The translations under genes were made by a program, and so were the position numbers. Below the pieces are notes generated by a model, which saw only the letters and a program-made list of their open reading frames with translations, ran no database searches and was not told the origin of the DNA. A stretch of DNA of 64,000 nucleotides from JAEULH01 sp034382075 (lineage in GTDB: Bacteria > Pseudomonadota > Alphaproteobacteria > Rhodospirillales > Defluviicoccaceae), in contig JAXMOZ010000005.1 in assembly GCA_034382075.1 (NCBI GenBank), positions 1-64,000 on the forward strand, written 5' to 3'. The stretch's first letter is position 1. Every line of letters starts with the position of its first letter. This document shows positions 10,061 through 18,348 of this stretch, in pieces.

Positions 10061-10084
10061 GGTGGTTCTCCTTGACTCTCTGGA

Positions 10085-11557
10085 TCAGGCGACGCGGATG
10101 ACGCCCATCATCCCGCCAGCCTGGTGTTCGAGGATGTGGCAGTGGAACATCCAGTCGCCGGAATTGTCGGCGACGAAGGCAATCTCGACCTTCTCCCGGG
10201 GCGCCATCAGCACCGTGTCCTGCCATTCGCGGTGCGGCGTCGGCTCACCGTTGCGCGAGATCACCCGGAAGGAATGGCCGTGCAGGTGGATCGGGTGGTG
10301 CCACGCCGTCGCATTGGTCATGGCGATGACATGGCTGCCGTCGCGTTCGAGCGTCAGCATCGGGTCGAGCACATGGCCTTCGGCGGCTTTTCCATTGACG
10401 TACCAGCTGCCATTGCCGTGCATCATGCCCATCATGCCGCGCATCATCCCGCCGCCCATTCCCCTTGATGTTCCTTCGCCCATGCTGCCGCCCATCTCGG
10501 CCATCACCATTCCGCCCATCATGCCGCCGTTGAAGATCACCTCGTGGCGATGCGCTCCGGCGAGATCGGGTTCGGGCAAGGGATTGGCGGGCAGGGAAAT
10601 GGGCCAGTCGGGCGTGGTGTCCCTGAGCGGCGCCTCACCGTAGGCGAGGTCGACCAGCCGGTACTCGAGGTCCCGATAGAACCTGTCGACGACCTGCACC
10701 CGGCTCCCGGGCTCGCCTGTCATGTCGAGGATCAGGTCGACGCGCATGGCCGGCCCGAGTACGACGAGACCGCCCGTGGGTGCGTGCGGGATCACCGGCT
10801 GGCCGTCGAGCGCGATGACCGTCGGCGTGTGGCCATGGAAGTCGAGCCCGAAGATGCGCGCGTTCGCGGCATTGATGAGCCGCAGCCGGATGCGCTCGCC
10901 GCTTCGCACCGGAAGCGCGTCCGGCACGCGACCGTTGATCGTGACGGTATTGCCGATCCGACCATTGTGGCTGATGTCATGGCCGTTGCCGAAGTCGTCG
11001 CTGATTTCGGCGGACTTGGTGAGGCGCCAGTCGTCGAGCACCCAGACCAGTTCACGATCGACCCGGGAAGGTGCGGGCTCCTCGACGATCAGCGGCCCGT
11101 ACAGGCCGCGGCCGACCTGCTCGAAGCTGCGCTGATGCGGGTGATACCAGAAGGTGCCCGCATCGACCGCGTCGAACTCGTAGACGAAGGTCCCGCCCGG
11201 CGCGATCGGCGGCTGGTTGAGATGCGGCACGCCATCCATGGCGTTGGGGACCCGGAGCCCGTGCCAGTGGACTGTAGTCTCTTCGGCAAGCCCGTTCTCG
11301 ACGGTGATCCGGAGACGCTCGCCCTGACGAACGCGGATTTCAGGTCCGGGGACGGTCTCGTTATAGCACCAGGCGGGCGTCTCACCGTGTGGCTCCGGCA
11401 CGAGCCGCGCCTGTCCCGGTGCGGCCCGCAAGGAGAACTCCCGGACGCCGGCCGCACGTGCGGGCAATATGAGGCCAGGCATGCCCAGGCTTGCAGCGCC
11501 GGCGGCGCACGCCTTCAGTAAAGTACGGCGCGATAGCGCCAAGGTGATCGGTGACAT
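10085..11557 (-). CDS. Multicopper oxidase (CopA/CueO type)
   Basis: 490 residues with a twin-arginine signal (SRRTLLKACAAG), so probably exported folded. The four copper-ligand motifs are intact: HWHG (His97, His99), WYHPH (His139, His141), HPIHLHGH and HCHILEHQAGGM. A Met-rich insert (GGMMGGMVMAEMGG and RGMGGGMMRGMMGMMHG) precedes the last domain, as in CueO-type cuprous oxidases. It most likely oxidises Cu(I) in the periplasm. It precedes DUF411 in the same direction, and a perfect 21-bp palindrome lies upstream. Confidence 0.93.
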   Translation of the reverse strand: MSPITLALSRRTLLKACAAGAASLGMPGLILPARAAGVREFSLRAAPGQARLVPEPHGETPAWCYNETVPGPEIRVRQGERLRITVENGLAEETTVHWHGLRVPNAMDGVPHLNQPPIAPGGTFVYEFDAVDAGTFWYHPHQRSFEQVGRGLYGPLIVEEPAPSRVDRELVWVLDDWRLTKSAEISDDFGNGHDISHNGRIGNTVTINGRVPDALPVRSGERIRLRLINAANARIFGLDFHGHTPTVIALDGQPVIPHAPTGGLVVLGPAMRVDLILDMTGEPGSRVQVVDRFYRDLEYRLVDLAYGEAPLRDTTPDWPISLPANPLPEPDLAGAHRHEVIFNGGMMGGMVMAEMGGSMGEGTSRGMGGGMMRGMMGMMHGNGSWYVNGKAAEGHVLDPMLTLERDGSHVIAMTNATAWHHPIHLHGHSFRVISRNGEPTPHREWQDTVLMAPREKVEIAFVADNSGDWMFHCHILEHQAGGMMGVIRVA

Positions 11558-11592
11558 GGTTTGCTCTCATCTGATTTCCGCTGTGCTTCAGA

Positions 11593-11613
11593 TGTGCAGA
11601 CACTGTCTGCACA
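11593..11613. promoter_or_regulatory. Perfect 21-bp palindrome upstream of the multicopper oxidase
   Basis: The arms TGTGCAGACA and TGTCTGCACA flank a single central C, in the 140-base gap before the oxidase gene. A perfect 10-bp dyad with a 1-base centre suits a dimeric repressor or activator. No dedicated regulator gene lies nearby apart from the two MerR proteins, whose sites look different. A short hairpin is the alternative reading, but no U-tract follows. Confidence 0.5.
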
Positions 11614-11697
11614 CGCATTGAGCAGCGACTGCCCGCGCGATTGCCCGGGAAGCGCAGCAGGGCGCAGCGGTCGGAGCGCACCCCGACCGGCGTCCGA

Positions 11698-12042
11698 TCA
11701 GATGAGCGTTCGGGGAGGGTAGGGTTCGGGCGGACCTGTCCGTCCGACAAGGTTGTAAAAGGCTCGGACCGACGGAGTTAAACCTGTCACCGCCGGGACA
11801 CCGCCCTCCGGACTGAGATTGGCCAGAACCGGAGCGACGCAGACCATGTCACAGTCAAGCCCGCCTTCGTCGCCGTCACTGTCGGAGCCGCAGCCCTGAC
11901 AGTCGGCCATATCCATGGCGCCGCCATCGGCGAGCGCCATCTTGATCGACATGGTGGTTGTGCTCGCCGCGTGCGCGACCGAACCCACCGCGAATGCGGT
12001 GAGCAAGGCGAACACGAATATCTGTACGAGCTTGACCATCAT
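11698..12042 (-). CDS. Hypothetical secreted Cys-rich protein
   Basis: No known family. From the chosen Met the protein has a clean signal peptide (VKLVQIFVFALLTAFAVGSVAHA) and then an acidic segment with cysteines (ADCQGCGSDSDGD, LDCDMVCV), a possible metal site. An upstream ATG overlaps the merA stop (TAATG) and would add 21 residues before the signal peptide, so the start is uncertain. It sits between merA and the multicopper oxidase on the same strand and may link the two operons. Confidence 0.6.
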   Translation of the reverse strand: MMVKLVQIFVFALLTAFAVGSVAHAASTTTMSIKMALADGGAMDMADCQGCGSDSDGDEGGLDCDMVCVAPVLANLSPEGGVPAVTGLTPSVRAFYNLVGRTGPPEPYPPRTLI

Positions 12043-12104
12043 GTATTCATAGACCGCCGCAGAATTCTTGTCGAGTTCCAAGGTGTCACGCCTTCTTGAG
12101 GACA

Positions 12105-13532
12105 TTACCCGGCGCAGCAGGAGAGCTTGGCCACGTCCTTGTCAAAGGTCTGGGCGGCGAGTTTCAGCCCCTCGACCGTGGTCAGGTACGGAAAGATGGT
12201 CCCGGCCAGCGCCTTGGCGGTCATGCCGAACTTCAGCGCGAGTGCCAGCGTCTGGATGCTGTCCGCGCCTTCGGGCGCAAGGATCTGGCCTCCGAGCAGG
12301 CGGTCGGTTCCCGCGTCCGCAACCAGCTTGATCAGCCCGCGCGTGTCGCGGGCCGCCAGCGCGCGCGGCACCTGGTCGAGCGGCACGATAGACGTTTTAA
12401 CCTCATGACCGGCGGCTTTCGCTGAGGCTTCGCTCAGGCCAACGCCGGCCACCTGCGGGTCGGTGAACACCACCCAGGGCATGGCGCTGTTCTTGTAGGC
12501 GAGGCTGTCCCCGTTTAAGGCGTTTAGGGCCGCGAGCTTAGCCCCGTAGGCGGCCATGTAGACAAACTGATCGCGGTCGGTCACGTCGCCGGCCGCATAG
12601 ATGCCCGGTTTCGACGTGCGCATGCGGTCATCGACGACTATGGCGCCACGGCTGTCCTGTTCGATGCCCGCCTCGTCCAAGCCCAGCGCTTCGGTATTGG
12701 CCGTGCGCCCCGTGGCGATCAGGAGCCGCTCCGCCTTGTGCTCGATGGGCTCACCGCCCTGCTTGACGCAAACGGTTACGCCTGTCTCGTCTTCACGGCA
12801 AGCATCATAGGCAATGCCGCAATGGAGCGTGATCCCCTCGGCATGGAAGACCGTCGCCAGGGCTTCGGAGACTTCCGGTTCCACCTGCGGCAGCAACCGC
12901 GAGCGGCAGAGGACGGTCACGGCAACGCCCATGCGCGCCGTCATCTGGGCAAGTTCGGCGCCGATGTAGCCGCCGCCGATGACGATGAGGCTCCTGGGCA
13001 GCGTCTCCAGTTCCAGCAGCGTCGTGCTGGTCAGGTAGGCCACGCTCTCGATGCCGGGAATTGGCGGCACGGCAGGCCGTCCGCCCGTGGCGATGATGAT
13101 CTTCCCGGCGGCGACAGGGTCGCCTTCGACGAGCACGCCCGCACCGTTCAGCCGCGCCGCGCCTTCCAGATAGGTCAACCCGTCATACTCGGGCAGGAGG
13201 TCGGCATATTTCTTCTGCCGCAGCGTTGAGACGAGGTCGTCCTTGGCGGCAATCAGTGTCCGCCAGTCATCCACGTCCGCCTCGCCGGAGATCCCTGGAA
13301 ACCGTCCCGCCACCCTCGCGCCATGCAACGCCTCGGCCGCGCGGATCATGGTCTTCGATGGGACGCAGCCGACATTGACGCAAGTGCCGCCGATGGTGCC
13401 GCCACCGATCAGCACCACGTTGGCGCCCTGTTCGGCCGCCGTGATGGCCGCGGAGAACCCCGCCGAGCCTGCGCCGATGATAGCGAGGTCGTATGTATTC
13501 TTCTTTCCGTCAGTCGTGCAGCAATCGGCCAT
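12105..13532 (-). CDS. merA: Mercuric reductase
   Basis: Reduces Hg(II) to volatile Hg(0) with NADPH in the cytoplasm. The 475-residue flavoprotein has the FAD motif IGAGSAGFSAA, the redox-active GGTCVNVGCVPSK (Cys51, Cys56), the NADPH fold VIGGGYIGAELAQ, the AAGDVTDRDQFVYMAA FAD motif, and the diagnostic C-terminal vicinal cysteines SCCAG (472-473) that hand over Hg. It lacks the N-terminal HMA domain of Tn501 MerA, which is common. It follows merF by one base and is the last of merT-P-F-A. Confidence 0.96.
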   Translation of the reverse strand: MADCCTTDGKKNTYDLAIIGAGSAGFSAAITAAEQGANVVLIGGGTIGGTCVNVGCVPSKTMIRAAEALHGARVAGRFPGISGEADVDDWRTLIAAKDDLVSTLRQKKYADLLPEYDGLTYLEGAARLNGAGVLVEGDPVAAGKIIIATGGRPAVPPIPGIESVAYLTSTTLLELETLPRSLIVIGGGYIGAELAQMTARMGVAVTVLCRSRLLPQVEPEVSEALATVFHAEGITLHCGIAYDACREDETGVTVCVKQGGEPIEHKAERLLIATGRTANTEALGLDEAGIEQDSRGAIVVDDRMRTSKPGIYAAGDVTDRDQFVYMAAYGAKLAALNALNGDSLAYKNSAMPWVVFTDPQVAGVGLSEASAKAAGHEVKTSIVPLDQVPRALAARDTRGLIKLVADAGTDRLLGGQILAPEGADSIQTLALALKFGMTAKALAGTIFPYLTTVEGLKLAAQTFDKDVAKLSCCAG

Positions 13533-13533
13533 A

Positions 13534-13782
13534 TCAAGCGCTTTTCTTGGTGGTTTGCGTTTCGCCTACGCAACAGGCTGCCGCACGTTGCCGCCGCCAG
13601 AGGCCATAGGCCGTCATGGCCAGAAAGACCGCGAGCGTCGGTAGCAGCACATAGTCGATCCAGCCGAGCCAGGCAGACAGGCCGACAGCGCCAAGAGCGA
13701 TCACCAGAGCGGGGGTGAAGCAGCAGATGGCGGTGATGACCGAGCCGACGATCCCCGTTTTGACGATGGTCGCATCCTTCAT
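13534..13782 (-). CDS. merF: Mercury transporter MerF
   Basis: A small inner-membrane Hg(II) importer, 82 residues from the internal Met of MKDATIV. It has two hydrophobic helices, the vicinal cysteine pair AICCFTPALVIALGAVGLSA on the first helix, and a second pair ACCVG in the cytoplasmic tail, as in known MerF. The start follows AGGCTGAGACC. It lies between merP and merA. Confidence 0.93.
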   Translation of the reverse strand: MKDATIVKTGIVGSVITAICCFTPALVIALGAVGLSAWLGWIDYVLLPTLAVFLAMTAYGLWRRQRAAACCVGETQTTKKSA

Positions 13783-13786
13783 GGTC

Positions 13787-14119
13787 TCAGCCTCTGACCG
13801 CTGCCGGATAACCTGCGTCGGTCGAAGCGGCAGCAATGGCTTCAATGGACGTCACGGCCGGGTCGAAGACGACGGTCGCCGTCCTGGCGTCGAAATCGAT
13901 CCGAACAGACTGCACACCGTTCACATTCTCCATGGCTTTCTTCACCGTGACCGGACAGAGGGCGCAGGTCATGTTCTCCACCGCGAACGTCGCCGATTGC
14001 GCGGCTGCAACCTGAGTGGCCGCGGTCTGGGCGGAAACGGACGGGATCGCCGTCAGGCTCAGGGCGCCGAAGCCGCCCACGGCGAACAGCACGGCAGCGA
14101 GAATAAGAGGTCGTTTCAT
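13787..14119 (-). CDS. merP: Periplasmic mercury-binding protein MerP
   Basis: 110 residues: a signal peptide and short Ala/Gln-rich linker (to about 42), then an HMA fold with NMTCALCPVTVKKAM, whose two cysteines bind Hg(II) and pass it to MerT. The usual GMTCxxC is here NMTCALC. It follows merT by 12 bases and precedes merF by 4. Confidence 0.95.
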   Translation of the reverse strand: MKRPLILAAVLFAVGGFGALSLTAIPSVSAQTAATQVAAAQSATFAVENMTCALCPVTVKKAMENVNGVQSVRIDFDARTATVVFDPAVTSIEAIAAASTDAGYPAAVRG

Positions 14120-14131
14120 GTCGGCTGCTCC

Positions 14132-14527
14132 TTAGTAGAAGAGTGGTGCCCACCAGTTGATGGTCAGGGCCAGAAGAACGAGCCCGGTCGCCAGCCAGAG
14201 GGCCGTCTTGGTGATGAGGGCGGATTGCGGCTTGGCGCAGTACGATCCATCGACACAGGCGGGCTTGGCCTTGAAATAAACCTGCCGGAAGCCGAGCCCG
14301 ATGAAGACCAGCGCCACCGCCGCGAAATAGGGCTTGTAGGGTTCCAGTGCCGTCAGGGTGCCGATCCACGCGCCGGAAACGCCCAGCATCAAGAGGGCGA
14401 GTGGCGCGATGCAGCAGGTCGAGGCCAGGATGGCGCCAACGACGCCCCCTGCGGCAAACCAGCTTTTCTTGCGGTCCGTAGCGTTATCAGACCGAAGTGC
14501 CTCTGTCTCCGTTCGTATCAGAGTCAT
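14132..14527 (-). CDS. merT: Mercuric ion transporter MerT
   Basis: A 131-residue inner-membrane transporter with three hydrophobic spans. The first helix has the vicinal pair ASTCCIAPLALLMLGVSGAW. A second cysteine pair (ACVDGSYC) lies in the loop between spans two and three. These cysteines receive Hg(II) from MerP. It is the first gene of the mer operon, immediately behind the MerR-controlled promoter and divergent from merR. Confidence 0.95.
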   Translation of the reverse strand: MTLIRTETEALRSDNATDRKKSWFAAGGVVGAILASTCCIAPLALLMLGVSGAWIGTLTALEPYKPYFAAVALVFIGLGFRQVYFKAKPACVDGSYCAKPQSALITKTALWLATGLVLLALTINWWAPLFY

Positions 14528-14558
14528 GCGTTATCGTCCTCGCCCTAGTTCTGATAAT

Positions 14559-14589
14559 AAGGTAAGGTCTGTAGTAACTACAGGCTCAA
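14559..14589 (-). promoter_or_regulatory. mer promoter/operator between merT and merR
   Basis: The minus strand reads TTGAGC, 19 bases, then TACCTT. The over-long spacer holds the perfect dyad CTGTAGT-T-ACTACAG (14569-14583). A dyad inside a 19-base spacer is the MerR-family signature. Its half-sites differ from the CCGTAC/GTACGG sites of the other MerR locus, so the two regulators probably do not cross-talk at the DNA level. Confidence 0.82.
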
Positions 14590-14604
14590 GAGGTTTTCGA
14601 CGCA

Positions 14605-15018
14605 ATGACCGATCACGTTGCCGGGAGGGGATTGCAGCGCGCGGCGCTGGCGCGGCGGACTGGCTGCAATCTGGAGACCATCCGCTACTACGAGAAGATC
14701 GGCATCATGCCGGAACCGCCGCGCACGGCCTCAGGCTACCGTGTCTATGACGAGCAGCACGTCGCGCGCTTGCGCTTCATCCTGCGCGCCCGCGAACTGG
14801 GGTTTACCATTGAGGAAATCCGGGGACTGCTTGGCCTGGTAGATGGAGGAACCCAGACATGCGCGGAGGTGAAGGAGCGCACCGTGCAGCACCTCGAGGA
14901 TGTGCGTGCCAAGATCGCCGATCTCCGACGGATCGAACGGGTGCTCGCGACGACCGCGGCATCTTGTTCCGGCGAAGACGTCCCCGAATGTCCGGTCCTG
15001 GAGGCACTCGCCTCATAG
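14605..15018 (+). CDS. merR: MerR-family transcriptional regulator of the mer operon
   Basis: 137 residues: a winged helix with CNLETIRYYEKIGIMPEPPR (21-40), the dimer helix, and Cys86, Cys121 and Cys129 (CSGEDVPEC) forming the presumed Hg(II) site. The last two cysteines are separated by seven residues rather than the eight of Tn501 MerR. It is divergent from merTPFA and probably binds the dyad between them, repressing and then activating merT on metal binding. Confidence 0.9.
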   Translation: MTDHVAGRGLQRAALARRTGCNLETIRYYEKIGIMPEPPRTASGYRVYDEQHVARLRFILRARELGFTIEEIRGLLGLVDGGTQTCAEVKERTVQHLEDVRAKIADLRRIERVLATTAASCSGEDVPECPVLEALAS

Positions 15019-15085
15019 CCGCGGGGTGGGATGATTCTCGGGCTGTCAGGGCGTCGTGCGATGCCATGATTTGGAGAGAATACCG

Positions 15086-15709
15086 ATGCGCGTAGAGCCG
15101 AAGTCGATTTCCGCTTATCCTTGGTATTTGCGTCCATTCTTTTGGAACCAGCGGCGCAAATACGGTCGCGTGCTGGACGCCGCATTGCTCTGGGCACGGT
15201 CGCCCCGCTTGTTCTTGGGCGTGGCCATTCTATATGGGCTGATCGATCGTCGGAAATCGCCGATTGAACCGGCTCTGCGCTCGCTCATCACTGTACGGGT
15301 ATCGCAGATCAATTGGTGCGCGTTCTGCGTGGATCTGAATTCTGCGACGCTAATAAAGCGCGGCGCGAGCGTGGCCAAAGTTGAGGCGCTGGAACGCTGG
15401 CGTGATAGCGAGCTGTTCGACGAACGCGAACGCCTCGCCCTCGACTACGCAGAAGCGATGACACATTCGGATCGGCGAGTCGATGACGGCACTTACGGCC
15501 GGCTGAAGAAATATTTCGATGACGACGCCATCATCGAAGTGACTGCACTCATCGCGTTTCAAAATATGTCGAGCAAGTTCAACAGCGCGCTCGCTGTTCT
15601 TCCGCAAGGTTTCTGCCAGCTCCCCAAGCTCACCGCAGGCATTTCCGGCGTCCTTGATGGAAAGGCCACCACTGATCTGGGCCGCCAATCAGGCGGACAG
15701 GGCACATGA
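15086..15709 (+). CDS. Carboxymuconolactone decarboxylase (AhpD-like) family protein
   Basis: 207 residues of the CMD/AhpD fold, with the redox-type motif WCAFCVDLNSATLIKRG near residues 76-93, whose CxxC and following region resemble peroxidase-like members. The downstream ERLALDYAEAMTH stretch is also typical. It has its own ribosome site (GGAGAGAATACCG). The enzyme activity is unknown. It lies between merR and the integrase as cargo of the island. Confidence 0.82.
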   Translation: MRVEPKSISAYPWYLRPFFWNQRRKYGRVLDAALLWARSPRLFLGVAILYGLIDRRKSPIEPALRSLITVRVSQINWCAFCVDLNSATLIKRGASVAKVEALERWRDSELFDERERLALDYAEAMTHSDRRVDDGTYGRLKKYFDDDAIIEVTALIAFQNMSSKFNSALAVLPQGFCQLPKLTAGISGVLDGKATTDLGRQSGGQGT

Positions 15710-15769
15710 TATGAGTGTCGCCGCAGCGGGCTACATCGGCGTCGATATAGTCGTTTTCACAATCGGGAA

Positions 15770-17029
15770 CTACTCGGCTGCGACTGCCATCGCTTCCTGC
15801 GTCACCTTCCGCTTTGATGCCGTCGCCACCTTCTGCTTCTTCGGCGTTTCAGTTCGCTTCGGGCTCTTCCCTTTCCCCAGCATCGCAGCGCCAATCGTAT
15901 CCGACACGCGCCCGGCGGCTGTCTTCACGGGATCGTTTGCCAGATGTGCATACCGTGCCGTGGTCTGGACCTGTGTATGTCCAAGCAGCTTGCCGATCAT
16001 CGGCAACCCTTCTCCCAAGGCGAGGGCGCCGCTGGCGTAGGAGTGCCGGAGGTCATGAATGCGCACGTCATCGAGTCCGGCTTTGGTTCGGACGCGCCGC
16101 CACGGGTGCTGCAGGTCGGTCAGGCGGCTGCTTTGCTTCTTGCCGGTGATGACGTACGGGTTGTCCTCCAATTTCTGGATGCCCTTCAGCACGTCGGAAG
16201 CCGTCTTTCCGAAGTGCACGATCTTCGCCCCGGTTTTGGAGTCCGGCAGGCGCAGTTCGCGCGCCTTAAGGTCCACAAAGTCCCATTTGAGCGTCATGAT
16301 CTCGCCAAGCCGGCAACCGGTCAGCATCAGGAGGCGAATGGCGTCGACGGCCGATTGAGTCTCAGAGCCGTCAGCTTCGACCTCCCGGAGTGCCTTGCCC
16401 AGCGCCGTGAATTCCTCGGGGCTGAGGAAGCGCTCGCGCCTCTGCTCGGGATATTTCTTCACATGCAGGCAGGGATTGCTGCCGTCCGGGCGCAGGCCCC
16501 AGACCTCCGCGAGGTTGAACATCTTCGACAGCACGCCGAGAGTGCGGTTGGCCTGATAGGGAATGTGGCTGAAAGAATGATGCAGTTCCGCTATGTCGCG
16601 GCGCTCGATGTCGGTGACCTTCCGCGTGCCGAGCTTCGGATTGATGAACAACTCTACCGAGCGCTTGTATTCATACTGGGTCGAGGACTTGCAGCGCACG
16701 GCGACATGCTCCTTGAGGAACCGCTCGCCCAACCCCTTCATGGTCGGTGCTTTTCGGGCTTGATCGAGTTCCTTCGCGGGATCGCGGCCATTCTTGGCTT
16801 CGGACAGAATGTTGTATGCCCTGGCTCGCGCCTGATCCGCCGTCACTGGCCCATGCGGGCCAAGGGTGATGAAGCGTTGTTGGCCCTTGATGCGGCACTT
16901 GACGACATAGACCTTGCGCCCGTTCGGATAGACGCGCAGACCGAAGCCCCGCAGTTCCTCGTCCCAGATTGCTGTGACCTTGTCGCCGGCCGTCGCCAGA
17001 TCGGCGGTGCGTTTCGTGAGTTTCGCCAT
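15770..17029 (-). CDS. Tyrosine site-specific integrase
   Basis: A 419-residue phage P4-like integrase. The N-terminal DUF4102-like arm domain (GLRVYPNGRKVYVVKCRIKG) is followed by the catalytic domain with GCRLGEIMTL (Arg), HDLRHSYASGAL (His, Arg), LLGHTQVQTTARYAHL (His and the nucleophile Tyr). It has a Lys-rich C-terminal tail. It sits 214 bases from a truncated tRNA-fMet copy, so it most likely catalysed insertion of this island into that tRNA gene. Confidence 0.95.
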   Translation of the reverse strand: MAKLTKRTADLATAGDKVTAIWDEELRGFGLRVYPNGRKVYVVKCRIKGQQRFITLGPHGPVTADQARARAYNILSEAKNGRDPAKELDQARKAPTMKGLGERFLKEHVAVRCKSSTQYEYKRSVELFINPKLGTRKVTDIERRDIAELHHSFSHIPYQANRTLGVLSKMFNLAEVWGLRPDGSNPCLHVKKYPEQRRERFLSPEEFTALGKALREVEADGSETQSAVDAIRLLMLTGCRLGEIMTLKWDFVDLKARELRLPDSKTGAKIVHFGKTASDVLKGIQKLEDNPYVITGKKQSSRLTDLQHPWRRVRTKAGLDDVRIHDLRHSYASGALALGEGLPMIGKLLGHTQVQTTARYAHLANDPVKTAAGRVSDTIGAAMLGKGKSPKRTETPKKQKVATASKRKVTQEAMAVAAE

Positions 17030-17242
17030 GAGCTACCACCTCGAACCTTCAGGCTCCAAACCCTCAGTTTCAGCGACCTGAATGTCGTCCCAGCTACCAA
17101 ATAGCTACCACTTGAGGGGAAATTCGATCATAGAAGAGGGTAGCAGCCGACGGCACGATGTCAACAATTATTTAATGATAGCAGTATGTTAAGGCGTATT
17201 CAGCGTAGATGGGCGTAGGTGGGGGAAGTCGATTTAGCCTAT

Positions 17243-17288
<46 letters not shown>

Positions 17289-17313
17289 CGAAACTTAACC
17301 AGATCAACGAGAT

Positions 17314-17336
17314 AGCCCGCCGAGTGCGGGCTTTTC
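17314..17336 (+). terminator. Rho-independent terminator after the tRNA fragment
   Basis: AGCCCGC and GCGGGCT form a 7-bp stem with a 5-base loop, followed by a short T run (TTTTCT). It probably terminated the original tRNA-fMet transcript and belongs to the host chromosome, just outside the island. Confidence 0.75.
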
Positions 17337-17390
17337 TATGAACCCCGCACGTCGCCAAAATCCCGTTCCAGATCAACGGGATTCCCATCG

Positions 17391-17815
17391 GTCCGCCGGG
17401 CCGGCGCCGGCTTGCTGGCGACGGTCCTGTTCGGCAAATACGGGCTTCATCTGCCGCTCAACCGGCAGAGCCAGGGCTTTGCCCGCGAAGGCATCGAGCT
17501 CGACGTCTCGACCCTGGCCGACTGGGTCGGTGCCTGTGCCGCGGCGCTGTCGCCGCTGGTCGAGCTGATCCGCCGCCATGTCCTGGCGGCCGAGCGCATC
17601 CACGGCGACGACACCACGGTGCCGGTGCTGGCCAAGGGCAGGACGGTGGCCGGCCGGTTGTGGACCTACGTCCGTGACGACCGTCCCTTCCGCGGCCCGC
17701 ACCTCGAGGGAACCGGTCCGCCGGCTGCGGTCTACGTCTACTCGCGCAACCGCGCCGGCGAGCGTCCGCGCCGACACCTCGCCGGGTATGGCGGGACCCT
17801 TCAGGCCGATGCGGG
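17391..17815 (+). pseudogene. IS66-family transposase (TnpC) remnant
   Basis: About 140 residues match the middle of IS66 TnpC: GLLATVLFGKYGLHLPLNRQ, AREGIELDVSTLADWVGA, ERIHGDDTTVPVLAKGRT, GRLWTYVRDDRPF and GTLQADAG. The N-terminal zinc-binding part and the C-terminal catalytic portion are missing, and no start or terminal inverted repeats are visible. It lies just outside the island's attachment site, so the tRNA-flanking region has taken other insertions. Confidence 0.8.
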
Positions 17816-18348
17816 AGCCTGTCCTCGGGCCGGCCCATGGCGGGACCCGTGGGACAGGCGCGACCTGGCCGAAGCGCGCGCGGATCTCGCTGCCTGGATC
17901 CAAAAGCTGGCACCGTGGCCGCGCCTCGATAACCGCCGCAGGCCGCGGGAGGTTGCACACAAAAACCGCCGGCTTCCCGCGCGGCAGCCTCCCGGCGGGT
18001 TGAAGCTCGGACTCGCGTCCCGGATTGGCACCGCTGCTGGGGACATCATTCGGCGGCACCGTCCGGCCGCCTGCCGCATTCTCTTCTTCTTCCTCGTGGA
18101 GCGCCCGGCGGAACCACAGACGCAGCCGGGCGTTCCCTCTTGGCCGCGGGGCTCTCGCTACGCGGAGATGAAGATGCGGCGCGAGCAGGCCGCCCTGGCC
18201 CCCGCCAATCGGCCCAAGGTGCGCTCCCCGGCGCCGATGCGGAGGAGCCCCGGACCGCGAGCCGGCGCTGCGGCACTCGATCGGGTTCGCCGCGGCCGCG
18301 GCGAGCCCGCCGGGGCTCGATACCCGCAGCCGCCTTGGGGGACACGAC
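17816..18348. other. Gene-free stretch with a possible IS256-like scrap
   Basis: Directly after the IS66 remnant, the plus frame reads DLAEARADLAAWIQK and then a PRL, resembling the C-terminal part of mutator-type (IS256) transposases, about 25 residues long. The rest shows no convincing coding sequence. A GC-rich inverted repeat (CCGCCGG and CCGGCGG, around 17970-18000) could be a terminator. A GGGGGA ribosome site for the next gene is at the far end. Confidence 0.4.

Noticed and set aside
17869..17933. IS256-type transposase fragment as a separate mobile-element feature
   Set aside because: Only about 25 residues of similarity and no inverted repeats; mentioned under the gap instead.
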